The notes beneath the pieces are model-generated. The model searched no databases. It worked only from the letters and a program-made list of their open reading frames with translations, and had not been told where the DNA came from. Below, one piece after another: positions 45,474 through 54,683 of a stretch of 64,000 nt of DNA; positions within the stretch are counted from its first letter, which is position 1; the number at the start of each line of letters is the position of its first letter. The translations under genes and the position numbers were made by a program. This DNA is from CAVUXJ01 sp963814975 (GTDB lineage: Bacteria > Acidobacteriota > Vicinamibacteria > Vicinamibacterales > CAVVIG01): contig CAWFFB010000007.1 in NCBI GenBank assembly GCA_963814975.1, positions 137,018-201,017 of the forward strand, read 5' to 3'.

Positions 45474-45545
45474 TAACAAGTCTCAAGTCTCAAGCCTCAG
45501 CTCTGAACACGTGCGACTTGAGACTTGAAACTTGAGACTTCGAGG
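45474..45545. repeat. Heptanucleotide inverted array (AAGTCTC / ACTTGAG words)
   Basis: AAGTCTC, AAGTCTC, AAGCCTC and AGCTCTG at about 45478-45505 are followed by ACTTGAG, ACTTGAA and ACTTGAG at about 45518-45539, the reverse complements of the first words. The gap between the DUF465-type gene and psd can thus form a stem of about 20 bp. Confidence 0.85.
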
Positions 45546-45812
45546 CTATCCCCGCGGCTGCGGTTGAGCGTCAGGAATCCGCGATGCCTCCTGCCCCTGT
45601 CGGCGACGCCGCAGGATGTCCTCCATGCGGTCTTTGAGCTGGAGCTTCCGCTTCTTCAGGTTGACCTCTTCGAGCTGTTCTGGTTCTGAAAGGTAGGGCT
45701 TATCGGTGAGCTGATGGAGTCGATCGTCCAGTTCGTGATGCTGGGTGGCGAGTTGGTGGTACTCCTCGTCCGTCCGCATCACCAGGTCCTTCAGGTCCTG
45801 CTGTTCGTTCAT
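45546..45812 (-). CDS. Small DUF465/YdcH-like coiled-coil protein
   Basis: The 88-residue protein starts MNEQQDLKDLVMRTDEEYHQ and continues LDDRLHQLTDKPYLSEPEQL, EVNLKKRKLQLKDRMEDIL, a helical hairpin pattern typical of DUF465 (YdcH) proteins. The tail is basic then Pro/Gln-rich. AAGGAGG lies 8 nt before the ATG at 45812, a strong ribosome site that fixes the start; upstream codons in the frame have no similarity. Function of the family is unknown. Confidence 0.8.
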   Translation of the reverse strand: MNEQQDLKDLVMRTDEEYHQLATQHHELDDRLHQLTDKPYLSEPEQLEEVNLKKRKLQLKDRMEDILRRRRQGQEASRIPDAQPQPRG

Positions 45813-45977
45813 TCTCCGCCTCCTTGAGTCACGGGGGGTTTCGAGGCGATGGTGCGTTTTGAGACGATGCTGAGGTAGATACGCGGCTGCATGTTCCGGG
45901 AGTGTAAACCGAAGGTAACGTACCACAAGGACCCTGCCGTTTCAACCGATCGGCGGCGGGTGGGCAAAGCGGCGGCA

Positions 45978-46445
45978 TCAGGATCGGCCCGCACCCGGCT
46001 CGTCCCGGCAGAGCACCAACGCGTCCTCAATCGGATTCGAGTAGTACCCGCGCCGGACTCCGGCGACCACAAACCCGAACCCGCCGTAAAGCCGCCGTGC
46101 CGCCTCGTTCGAGTACCGCACCTCCAGGATGGCACGCCGGCTGCCCATGCTCGCCCCCGCCTCAATCACGCGCGCCAACAGCGCCGACGCGACGCCCTGA
46201 CGACGGTACTCTGGCAGCACGGCGAGGTTGTTGATGTGCAGCTCGTCGAGGATCCGCCAGAACGAACAGAATCCGATGACCCGCCGGCCGGCGTCCCTGG
46301 CCACATAGAAAAAGGCGACTCCATGATGATCCAGTTCCGCCAGGTACATCTCACGGGTCCACGGATTTGTGAACGATGCCTTCTCGACGGCGAGAATCGC
46401 GTCGATCTCGGCCAGCGCCGACAGCGGCTCAACGATCCAGGACAA
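45978..46445 (-). CDS. GNAT N-acetyltransferase, RimI-like
   Basis: About 155 residues with the GNAT fold of the ribosomal protein S18 acetyltransferase RimI: ILAVEKASFTNPWTREMYLA, GFCSFWRILDELHINNLAVL, acetyl-CoA binding PEYRRQGVASALLARVIEAG and LEVRYSNEAARRLYGGFGF. It lies just after tsaB, as rimI does in many genomes, which supports the assignment. The start is placed at TTG 46445, within the end of tsaB, since GAGAGGAAGA precedes it; this start is uncertain. Confidence 0.85.
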   Translation of the reverse strand: MSWIVEPLSALAEIDAILAVEKASFTNPWTREMYLAELDHHGVAFFYVARDAGRRVIGFCSFWRILDELHINNLAVLPEYRRQGVASALLARVIEAGASMGSRRAILEVRYSNEAARRLYGGFGFVVAGVRRGYYSNPIEDALVLCRDEPGAGRS

Positions 46446-47139
46446 TCTTCCTCTCGCGTTCGATCTCGACGTCCGGACGCCTGACGTACAGCGGGTGTAC
46501 TCCGGCAGGATCGACAGTCGATCCCGCGCGGGCACGGTCGACCGCCATGAGCCCGATCGTGCCCGCCAGCAGCGGGGACGCGACAGCCCGGCCCTTGATG
46601 ATCTCCTCGTAGAGGACTGCCCCATCGCCGATGAACAGATCGATGGGGGGGCCAGCGCTCCATCGTTCCATCGTCGACGCCGGGGCGCCGACGGCCGCAG
46701 GATCCACTTCGACGAGGCGAGCCTGCGCACCGAGCGGAGCGTCTGCGACCCGATACAAGGCGCTGAACACCTCCCGGCGATGCGCGTCCATCCAAACGCC
46801 CACGTGCGCGCCGGGCTGGAGTTCTTCGCTCCCGGCTTGGGCGAGCGCCGCGAGCGCAGACAGGGCGACGACTCGTCGTTGCCGCACGAACGCGAGTCCC
46901 TGGATGGTCGCGATGCCGACACGCAGCCCCGTGAAGGAGCCCGGGCCGGCGGCGACCGCGAAGACGTCCACGGCCGGCAGGCCGAGGCCGACCTCCTGGA
47001 GGAGGCTCAGAATCTCCGCCGGCAACCGCTCGACGTGCGTGCGCGCCGGATCGCCGCCGCGCTGGAGGACGATCCGATCGTCTTCCACCACTGCCACGCT
47101 TCCGGCACGCGTTGTCGTGTCGAGGGCCAGCACGCGCAT
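46429..47139 (-). CDS. tsaB: tRNA t6A biosynthesis protein TsaB
   Basis: TsaB pairs with TsaD to place threonylcarbamoyl on A37 of ANN-decoding tRNAs. The 236-residue protein begins MRVLALDTTTRAGSVAVVED, with the ASKHA phosphate loop region VDVFAVAAGPGSFTGLRVGI, conserved in the family, and ALSALAALAQAG. Length is normal. It overlaps the rimI-like gene and is divergent from mutS across a repeat-containing gap. Confidence 0.94.
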   Translation of the reverse strand: MRVLALDTTTRAGSVAVVEDDRIVLQRGGDPARTHVERLPAEILSLLQEVGLGLPAVDVFAVAAGPGSFTGLRVGIATIQGLAFVRQRRVVALSALAALAQAGSEELQPGAHVGVWMDAHRREVFSALYRVADAPLGAQARLVEVDPAAVGAPASTMERWSAGPPIDLFIGDGAVLYEEIIKGRAVASPLLAGTIGLMAVDRARAGSTVDPAGVHPLYVRRPDVEIERERKIVLDR

Positions 47140-47160
47140 CGGTTACACTACTCATCACGT

Positions 47161-47315
47161 CAACAGGTAACAGTCAATGCTCACACCTGAACGGGGCTAC
47201 CAGGTGTCAGCTCTCAGCGCAGCTCCGAGGGTCATCGCTGCAATCCGGCCGACAGTCAATGACCCACCAACGTACCGTTGAACTGTTAACTGTCTACTGT
47301 TAACTGTCAACCAAC
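47161..47315. repeat. Heptanucleotide-type array (AACTGTT/AACTGTC words)
   Basis: In the divergent tsaB-mutS gap, AACTGTT, AACTGTC, TACTGTT and AACTGTC follow each other at about 47280-47307, with an opposed GTAACAGTCAA copy at 47167-47177. The word matches that before pal at 15.7 kb. Confidence 0.75.
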
Positions 47316-47328
47316 GAGCATCAACAAT

Positions 47329-50002
47329 ATGTCATCGGCGGCGACGCCCGCGATGCGTCAGTATCTCGATGCGAAGCAACAGCATCGCGACGCCATCATG
47401 CTCTTCCGGATGGGCGACTTCTACGAGATGTTCTACGAAGACGCCCTCGTCGCAGCGCGCGCGCTCGAGCTCACCCTGACGTCCCGCTCGAAGGATGCCA
47501 ACGGAGGCGCCGTGCCGATGTGCGGCGTGCCGTTTCACGCCGTGGACGGCTATATCGCACGGCTCGTGAAGAAGGGCTTTCGCGTGGCGATCTGCGACCA
47601 GGTCGAGGATCCACGGAAGGCCAAGGGCATCGTGAAACGCGAGGTGGTGCGCGTCGTCTCGCCGGGAACGCTCACCGACTCGAGTTACCTGGACGCGCGG
47701 GAGCCGGCGTTCCTGGTCGCGCTGGCCCCGGCGGCCGAGCACGGCTCGCGGCCGGGCGGCGCTGTGGGCGTGGCGCTGCTGGACCTCTCGACCGGCGAAT
47801 TCACGACCTCCGAGTATACCGGCCGCGACGGCATGCAGGCTCTGGCCGACGAGCTCGCCGTGCTGAAGCCGCGGGAGATTGTCGTGCCGGGCTCCCGCGG
47901 CGTTGACGGATCCATGGCGCCGGACGCGGCCGACAGCTGGAGCAGCGTCGCGCCTCCCGGCCTGCCGATGACACCGGTCGACGCCTGGGCCTTCGAGCAC
48001 GAAGCGGCGCGCCGCGCGCTTCTCGATCAGCTGCGCGCCGGCGGGGCTGGAGGGATTCGGGCTCGATCGCCATCCCTTCGCTGTCTCGGCCGCGGGCGCG
48101 CTCGTGCACTATCTGCGGGCGACCCAGAAAGTCGATCTCGCGCACGTTCGCGCCGTCGTCTACCGCCAGCGCGCCGATGCGCTGTTGATCGATCGGACAA
48201 CGCTCAAGCATCTGGAGATCCTCGATGGATCCGAAGGCGGCCGCGAAGGATCCCTGCTCGACGAGCTCGACCGGACCATCACGTCGATTGGCAGCCGGTT
48301 GCTCCGGGGGTGGCTGCTGCGGCCGCTGCTCTCCCTCGATGCGATACGCGATCGGCTCGACGCCGTCGAGGAGTTCGCGTTTCTGACCACCGATCGGGGC
48401 AAATTCCGCAGCGCCATCAAGCCGGTCCAGGACCTCGAACGGCTGGTGGCGAAGGCGGCACTCGGGACGGCCGGCCCCCGCGATCTGGTGGGTCTGAAGC
48501 AGTCGATCTCGATCATTCCACTGGTGCGCGAGCTGTTGTCCACCCTGCGCGCGCCGCTCCTCCAATCGCTCGTCGCTGAACTCGACGATCTCCGCGACGT
48601 CCGCGACGGCATTGAGTCCACCCTGATCGACGAACCGCCGGCGCTGGCACGCGAGGGCGGGTTCACGCGCGACGGCGTGGACACCGGTCTTGACGAGCTC
48701 AAGACGATCAGCCGATCGGGCAAGCAGCTTATTGCCGCGATGGAAGAGCGGGAGCGCACGCGGACGGGGATCGCGTCCCTGAAAGTCCGGTACAACCGCG
48801 TGTTCGGCTATTACATCGAGGTGTCGAAATCGAACCTCCATGCGGTGCCTGCCGACTACCAGCGGAAACAGACCATAGCCGGGGGCGAACGCTTCATCAC
48901 TCCCGCGCTGAAGGAGTACGAGGAGAGCGTTCTGGGAGCCGACGAGCGCATCGTCGAGCGCGAGCTGGAGATCTTCGACGCCCTGCGCGCGGCGGTCGCC
49001 GCCGAAGCGCCCCGGATCCAGTCTTCGGCGCGCGCCCTGGGTACGCTCGACGTGCTGGCGGCGCTCGCGGAAGGCGCGGCCGTCAACAACTACATCAAGC
49101 CCCAGGTGCACGACGGCGACGAGATGATCGTCATCGACGCGCGTCATCCGGTCGTCGAACGCCGGACCTCGGCGGCCGGGGAGCCTTTCGTCCCCAACGA
49201 TATCGCCTTGAACGGTTCGACCTCCCAGCTCGTCGTGCTGACCGGGCCGAACATGGGCGGCAAGTCCACCTACCTGCGCCAGACGGCGCTCATCGCGATC
49301 ATGGCGCAGGCGGGATCCTTCGTGCCGGCGCGGGAAGCGAAGGTCGCGCTGGTCGATCGCATCTTCGCCCGCGTCGGCGCCTCGGACAACATCGCCCGCG
49401 GTCATTCGACGTTCATGGTCGAAATGCAGGAAACCGCGAACATCCTTCATACGGCGACGTCGAGAAGTCTCGTCGTGCTCGACGAGATCGGCCGGGGGAC
49501 GGCCACCTTCGACGGCTTGAGCATCGCGTGGGCGGTCGCCGAGTATCTCGCGACGAGCCCGAAGCTGCGTCCCAAGACCCTGTTCGCGACGCACTACCAC
49601 GAGTTGACCGATCTGGCCGACGCCACACCCGGCGTTGTGAATTGCCATGTCGCCGCACGCGAGTGGAAGGACGGGATCATCTTTCTCCGGAAGATCGTGC
49701 CCGGCCGATCGGATCGCAGCTACGGCATCCAGGTTGCGCGCCTCGCCGGCTTGCCGCGGCCGGTCATCGACCGCGCCCGCGAGATTCTCGCGGCGCTCGA
49801 GCGCGATGAGCTCACCCGCGGCGGCCGCCCCTCGGTCAGCGCGACGTCGAACGAGGCGCAGCGTCAACGTAGCTTGTTCCAGGCGCCGGCGCCGGTTGAG
49901 GATCGGCTGCGGGAGAAGCTGTCGGCGGTCGATCTCGATCGCGTGACGCCGCTCGAGGCTCTCACGCTGCTGACCGCGCTGAAGCGGGAGGCGGAAGAGT
50001 GA
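47329..50002 (+). CDS. mutS: DNA mismatch repair protein MutS (one frameshift)
   Basis: MutS recognises mismatches and short loops. Domain I carries the mismatch-contact motif FRMGDFYEMFYEDA (Phe and Glu of GDFYE). The connector, lever and clamp domains follow. The ATPase shows Walker A TGPNMGGKSTYLRQ, the DNIARGHSTFMVEM motif and Walker B LVVLDEIGRGTATFDG, then FATHYHELTDLAD and the helix-turn-helix end. At the G run 48043-48046 one extra G breaks the frame; removing it joins LRAGG to LEGFGLDRHPFAV. About 890 residues when joined. The stop overlaps the GTG of the next gene. Confidence 0.93.
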
Positions 50003-51573
50003 CCCCGGCCTGCGCCGGTCGGCGGGCCGCCACAGGCCTGCGGCGCGGAGCATGGTTGCTCGTGCTCCTGCTCACGCCGGCCGCCTGCCTGCGGCGCCCC
50101 GTGGACAACCCGAACATCCTCGTGATCAGCATGAGCAGCGGACCGAACAATCTCGACCCGCGCGTCGGCGCCGATTCCTTCTCGGAGAAAGCGTCGCAGC
50201 TGATGTTCGACAACCTCATGGAGCTCGACGACCACCTGCAGGTGTCACCGGGCCTCGCGGAGCGGCTCGATCAACCCAATCCGACGACGTATGTGGTCAC
50301 CCTGCGACGCGGCGTGAAGTTCCATGACGGCCACGAGCTGACCTCGGCCGATGTCGTGTACACGTTCCGGTCCTTTCTCGATCCCGCGTTTGTCTCGGTG
50401 AAAAAAGGCGCCTATCGCGAAGTGGAGTCCGTTGACGTGCGGGACCGCTATACCGTTGTCTTCACGCTGAACAAGCCGTTCGCGTCGTTTCCAATCAACC
50501 TCAGGCAGCCGATCGTGCCGGACGGCGCCGGCGCGGAGATTCGCGACCATCCGGTCGGGACCGGACCGTACCGCTTCGTTCAGTATTCGGTCGACGACCG
50601 CCTCGAGGTCGCCGCCTTCGACGACTACTTCGCCGGGCGGCCGAAGAACGACGGGGTGATCTACAAGATCACCCCGGATGACATCATGCGGGGACTCGAG
50701 CTGAAGAAGGGTACGGTCGATCTCGTGGTCAACGAGCTGGCGCCCGATGTCGTCCACCAACTCAAGGCGGTCAGCAGTCTGCAGACCATGGAGGGGCCCG
50801 GCGTCGACTATCAGTACGTGGGCCTGAATCTGCGCGATCCGACGCTTCGCGACGTCCGGGTCCGGCAGGCGCTGGCCTATGCGATCGATCGCCGGGCCAT
50901 CGTCGAGTACCTGCGGCGGGGCCTCGCGACACCGGCCGATACGCTGCTGCCGCCCGTCTCATGGGCGCACGCCCCCGACGTCTTCTCGTTTCCATACGAT
51001 CCGGCGCGGGCGCGCGCGTTACTCGATGCTGCCGGCTATCCCGACCCCGACGGCGAGGGCCCGATTCCGCGATTCAGCATCACGCTCAAGGTGTCCAACG
51101 TCGAGTACACCCGGCTGCAGTCGGCCGTCATCCAACAGGATCTCCAGCGGGTCGGCGTGGCCGTCGACATTCGCAGCTATGAGTTTGCGACGCTGTACGC
51201 CGACGTGATCGTCGGCAATTTCCAGGCCTTCACATTGCAGTGGGCCCAGGGTGCGCTCGCCGATCCTGATATTCTCCGCCGCGCATTCCACTCCTCGCAG
51301 ACCCCGCCCGCGGGGTTCAATCGCGGCTACTACAGCAATCCCAAAGTCGATGCGCTTCTCGATGAAGCAGGCGCGTCGACCGATAACGACCGGAGGCGGG
51401 AGCTGTTCGCCGAAGTACAGCGGATTGTCGCGGAAGAAGTGCCCTACATCAGCCTCTGGCACATCCGGAACGTCATCGTGGCGCAGCGCACGTTGACCGG
51501 CCTCCGCCTTTCCCCGATCGCCGACTTTTCTTTCCTGCGAGGCGTCGCGCGCGTTCCGCCGGCCGCCAACTAG
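49999..51573 (+). CDS. ABC transporter substrate-binding lipoprotein, family 5 (peptide type)
   Basis: The 524-residue protein has a lipoprotein signal (GAWLLVLLLTPAAC) and the SBP_bac_5 pattern: VISMSSGPNNLDPRVGADSF, VTLRRGVKFHDGHELTSADV, HPVGTGPYRFVQYS, RVRQALAYAIDRRAIVEYL and the closing RIVAEEVPYISLWHIRNVIV. It would bind oligopeptides or related ligands outside the cytoplasmic membrane. No permease or ATPase genes adjoin it, so it is an orphan or uses a transporter encoded elsewhere. It starts at GTG 49999 within the mutS stop (GTGA), an odd but probably real coupling. Confidence 0.9.
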   Translation: MTPACAGRRAATGLRRGAWLLVLLLTPAACLRRPVDNPNILVISMSSGPNNLDPRVGADSFSEKASQLMFDNLMELDDHLQVSPGLAERLDQPNPTTYVVTLRRGVKFHDGHELTSADVVYTFRSFLDPAFVSVKKGAYREVESVDVRDRYTVVFTLNKPFASFPINLRQPIVPDGAGAEIRDHPVGTGPYRFVQYSVDDRLEVAAFDDYFAGRPKNDGVIYKITPDDIMRGLELKKGTVDLVVNELAPDVVHQLKAVSSLQTMEGPGVDYQYVGLNLRDPTLRDVRVRQALAYAIDRRAIVEYLRRGLATPADTLLPPVSWAHAPDVFSFPYDPARARALLDAAGYPDPDGEGPIPRFSITLKVSNVEYTRLQSAVIQQDLQRVGVAVDIRSYEFATLYADVIVGNFQAFTLQWAQGALADPDILRRAFHSSQTPPAGFNRGYYSNPKVDALLDEAGASTDNDRRRELFAEVQRIVAEEVPYISLWHIRNVIVAQRTLTGLRLSPIADFSFLRGVARVPPAAN

Positions 51574-51601
51574 CCGGTCGTGGCAGGAGAACCCTTGCGC
51601 C

Positions 51602-51607
51602 TATAAT
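51602..51607 (+). promoter_or_regulatory. TATAAT -10 element of the DHS-like gene
   Basis: A perfect TATAAT lies 8 nt before the ATG at 51616, and no Shine-Dalgarno is present in between. Transcription from it would start at or within a base or two of the ATG, giving a leaderless mRNA. The -35 region is weak. Confidence 0.5.
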
Positions 51608-51615
51608 TGGCGCGC

Positions 51616-52701
51616 ATGAAAAAGAAGTCGCGCTTCCTGCAGACGCCGGTTGAGCCCTTCACTGTCGAAGGCGATCTCACCGCGGAGCAGGTTCTGGCGC
51701 AGATGGAGCGCATTTCTTTTCAGGGCCGGAACCTTGCCGCGGCGCACCGCATCTGGCGCAGGATGCTCGAAGACGACGTCACGATTTTTCTCGGGATGGC
51801 GGGCGCGCTCAGCGCCGGCGGGCTCCGCCTGATCGTCGCCCACCTGATTGCCAACCGGTATGTGGACTGCCTGGTCTCGACCGGCGCGAACCTTTACCAC
51901 GACCTCCACGAGACCCGCGGTCAGCACCACTTTCTCGGATCGCCTCAGGCCGACGATGCCGCGCTCGCCGAGGAACACATCGACCGCGTCTACGACACAC
52001 TGGCCAGCGAGGAAGAATTCATCGAGAACGATGATTGGATCGCCGATTTCGCGGCCACGCTCGAGCCGCGCCCGTACACGACTCGCGAGTTCTTGTACCA
52101 GCTCGGAGGGCATCTGTGGACGACGACCCACCGCGACGGCATCCTGGTCGCCGCCCATCGCGCCAACGTGCCGATCTTCTGCCCGGCGATCGCCGACTCG
52201 TCGATCGGGATGGGCCTGTCCCAGGCCCGGCACAAGAATCCGAAAGCCGGGCACATCGACATCATCGGCGACATCGTCGAGTCGGCGAACCTGGTCATCC
52301 GCCGGCCGAGAACGGCATCCATCGTCCTGGGCGGCGGCACCCCGAAGAACTTGATCAACCAGGCCAGCGTCCAGGCCGAGTTCTACAGCTCCCAGGTGGG
52401 CGGCCACCGGTACGCGCTGCAGATCGTGACCGATGTCGCCCACTTCGGGGGTGCCTCCGGCTCGAGCCTCGAGGAGGCGCAAAGCTGGGGCAAGCTCTCA
52501 ACGGACTCGGCCAAGGTCTCGGTCCAGTCCGATGCCACGATCGCGCTGCCGCTGCTCGTCTGTGCGCTCGTCAACACGGCGCCGCCGATCCTTGCCCGGC
52601 GAAAGCCGCCCGTCTTCACCCTGGCGGCTCGCGTGATGACGATCGAGGGCCAGACGGTTTCCTGTGACCGCTTCGAGGAAGTGAATGACGCTCCCGTTTG
52701 A
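51616..52701 (+). CDS. Deoxyhypusine synthase family protein (bacterial DHS-like)
   Basis: The 361-residue protein shows the DHS fold: FLGMAGALSAGGLRLIVAHL, YVDCLVSTGANLYHDLHETR, VPIFCPAIADSSIGMGLSQA, then the active-site loop GGGTPKNLINQA with Lys244 at the position of the catalytic lysine, and AQSWGKL near the end. Eukaryotic and archaeal DHS modify eIF5A, which bacteria lack; the usual KHH after the glycines is KNL here, as expected for bacterial relatives. Some bacterial DHS-like enzymes act in polyamine metabolism (homospermidine synthesis), and the 17-bp overlap with an agmatinase-like gene supports a polyamine role. Confidence 0.85.
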   Translation: MKKKSRFLQTPVEPFTVEGDLTAEQVLAQMERISFQGRNLAAAHRIWRRMLEDDVTIFLGMAGALSAGGLRLIVAHLIANRYVDCLVSTGANLYHDLHETRGQHHFLGSPQADDAALAEEHIDRVYDTLASEEEFIENDDWIADFAATLEPRPYTTREFLYQLGGHLWTTTHRDGILVAAHRANVPIFCPAIADSSIGMGLSQARHKNPKAGHIDIIGDIVESANLVIRRPRTASIVLGGGTPKNLINQASVQAEFYSSQVGGHRYALQIVTDVAHFGGASGSSLEEAQSWGKLSTDSAKVSVQSDATIALPLLVCALVNTAPPILARRKPPVFTLAARVMTIEGQTVSCDRFEEVNDAPV

Positions 52702-53587
52702 GTACGACCGCTTTGCCCTGGGCGAATTCTGCGGCACGACGCCCACCACTACTGATTTCGATACGGCCCGGGTCGTGATCCTTCCGGTCCCGCTGGATCG
52801 GACGACCTCGTACGTGGCCGGCACCCGCAACGGGCCGCACGAGATCCTGCTGGCGTCGTCGCATTTGGAGCTCTGGGACGAGGAAACCGAAACCGACGTT
52901 CACAGCATCGGCATCTTCACCCTGCCGGACATGGAGTTTCCGTTCGCGACGCTCGACGAGGTGATGGCTGAAATCCGGCGGGTGGCTTCGGAAATCGTCG
53001 CCAGGAACAAGTTTCCGTTCGTGCTGGGCGGCGAGCATTCCATTACCGCGCCCGTGGTCGCCGCGCTGGCCGTGAAACACCCCGGTCTCACCGTGCTGCA
53101 GATCGATGCGCACGCCGACCTGCGCGACTCGTTCATGGGTACGCCGCACAACCATGCCTGCGCGATGCGTCGTGTCCTGGAACACGCTCGCGCAACGCAG
53201 GTCGCCATTCGAAGCCTGTCGCCGGAAGAAGCCGAGGCGGTGCCCCGGCTGCCGACCACGATGTTCTACGACTTCAACATGCGGCAGGATGCGCAGTGGA
53301 TCGACCGAGTGGTCGATTCGCTTGGCGAGATGGTATACATCACCATCGACTGCGACGGTCTGGATCCGGCCATCATGCCGGCGGTTGGTACGCCGGAACC
53401 GGGTGGCTTGTCCTGGTATGAAACGCTCGCGCTGCTCCGTCGGGTGATCGAATCGCGGCAGGTGGTCGGCTGCGACCTCGTCGAGTTGAGCCCGATCCCG
53501 GGAACCGTCGCGCCGAACTTTCTGTGCGCGAAGCTGATCTACAAGATCCTGTCGTACCGGTTTGGTCGCGAGGTCAAAGGCCGGTGA
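52685..53587 (+). CDS. speB: Agmatinase/ureohydrolase family protein
   Basis: Agmatinase hydrolyses agmatine to putrescine and urea with a dimanganese site. The metal ligands are visible in order: His in VLGGEHSITAPVV, Asp/His/Asp in LQIDAHADLRDSF, and the Asp pair in TIDCDGLDPAIMP. NHACAMRRV and SWYETLALLRRVIES also fit the family, and DLVELSPIPGTVAPNFLCAK closes it. Related members act on other guanidino compounds, so the substrate is inferred. The gene overlaps the DHS-like gene by 17 bp, which suggests joint polyamine synthesis. Confidence 0.88.
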   Translation: MTLPFEYDRFALGEFCGTTPTTTDFDTARVVILPVPLDRTTSYVAGTRNGPHEILLASSHLELWDEETETDVHSIGIFTLPDMEFPFATLDEVMAEIRRVASEIVARNKFPFVLGGEHSITAPVVAALAVKHPGLTVLQIDAHADLRDSFMGTPHNHACAMRRVLEHARATQVAIRSLSPEEAEAVPRLPTTMFYDFNMRQDAQWIDRVVDSLGEMVYITIDCDGLDPAIMPAVGTPEPGGLSWYETLALLRRVIESRQVVGCDLVELSPIPGTVAPNFLCAKLIYKILSYRFGREVKGR

Positions 53588-53592
53588 GGAGA

Positions 53593-54318
53593 CTACGTCT
53601 TCTTCAGAGTGTCGAGCTCTCGCCGGGCGTCGCCGCTGAACGGTGAGTTCGGGAACTCTTCGACGACCCGGGTGAACGTCTGCTGGGCGTCCGCGGGCTT
53701 GCCGGCATCGAGATAGGTGCGGCCCAGTTGCATGAGGATGCCGTCGATCGGCAGCGAGCCGTCAGCCTGCGCCACGAGTTCCTTGTAGGCGTTGATCGCG
53801 CTGTCGTACTGACCGCCGCGCGCCTGCGCCTCCGCGAGACCGAGCCGCGCCATCTGACCGTAGATCCGGCTCCCGGCCCGATCGATCACCGCCTGATAGG
53901 ACTTCATCGAATCGGCGGGGTTGCCGAGCGCCATCAGAATGGTCGCCTCGCGGTAACGTGCGAAGAGCCCCGCGTCGGTCGACGGGTACTGATCGGCCAC
54001 AGCCTTGAACTTTGCCTGCGCCGCCTGCAGCTTCTCCCGCTCGGTCGGGAACGTCAGGCCGGCTGACGGTGCTCCAGGCGCAGCCGGCGGGCCGACGCGT
54101 GCCGTCTCGACAATCGATGCGTCGGCCAGCAGCGCGCCCGCGCGGCCATCGACCCGTCCGCGCCATCCGACGTACACAAGGGCGGCCACCCCGAGGACGG
54201 CGAGCGCGACGACAATCGAGAGCAGCGGGCCGCGGCGCTCTTCGGCTGCGCGCCGCGCGTTTCTGGCCAGCGCCGAGAGCTCGTTTTCCTTGAGATGATG
54301 GCGTTCGGTTGTTTTCAT
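53593..54318 (-). CDS. Membrane-anchored tetratricopeptide protein (YfgM-like)
   Basis: The 241-residue protein has a charged N-terminus (MKTTERHHLKENELSALARN), one membrane helix (LLSIVVALAVLGVAALVYVGW) and a periplasmic TPR region (REKLQAAQAKFKAVADQYPS, RYREATILMALGNPADSMKS, QLGRTYLDAGKPADAQQTFT). This layout matches the YfgM family, ancillary to the SecYEG translocon and BamB, but the resemblance is general. It is convergent with the agmatinase-like gene, 5 bp away, and divergent from kup. Confidence 0.72.
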   Translation of the reverse strand: MKTTERHHLKENELSALARNARRAAEERRGPLLSIVVALAVLGVAALVYVGWRGRVDGRAGALLADASIVETARVGPPAAPGAPSAGLTFPTEREKLQAAQAKFKAVADQYPSTDAGLFARYREATILMALGNPADSMKSYQAVIDRAGSRIYGQMARLGLAEAQARGGQYDSAINAYKELVAQADGSLPIDGILMQLGRTYLDAGKPADAQQTFTRVVEEFPNSPFSGDARRELDTLKKT

Positions 54319-54683
54319 GGCTCACAGTTGACAGTCAACGGTCCCAGTCATCGCGATTGGCCTACCCATCGAGAATAGCACGCTCCTTCGGAACGCCGGT
54401 GTCGCCCGCATCGAAATCTCGCGGTGCGCGCCCGGACCCAGGGAGAAGGCGGCCATGCCGCGCGATTCCGCCCGTCGGAGCCCCTCGTCCCGGATTCGAA
54501 CTCGTGATACCAGTCGATTTCATCGATGCGTGCCTGTGAAGTCATCGTCGGGCTGGCTGCAGGCCGGGGTGATGATAGGCCGAATCGGCTCGCTGGTGGG
54601 AAGATGGCGCTACCACAACAGAGGTCCCTTGCGTTTGTTCGGCCGGGCAGCGTATTTTCGCAGGGGTCTCCGCAGACCCGACC
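54319..54683. other. 365-bp divergent gap between the TPR gene and kup
   Basis: No gene is credible here. A short CACAGTTGACAGTCAACGG segment of heptanucleotide type lies at 54323-54341. The rest is ordinary GC-rich sequence. A tRNA T-loop-like word near 54489 lacks a pairing stem. It presumably holds the kup promoter, but I cannot point to it. Confidence 0.5.

Noticed and set aside
47801..50053. Minus-strand open frame of 750 codons antisense to mutS
   Set aside because: Low-complexity, Arg-rich composition; mutS on the other strand has all family motifs.
54470..54520. tRNA-like T-loop word (GTTCGAATCC on the minus strand)
   Set aside because: The flanking five bases do not pair, and no D or anticodon arm can be drawn.
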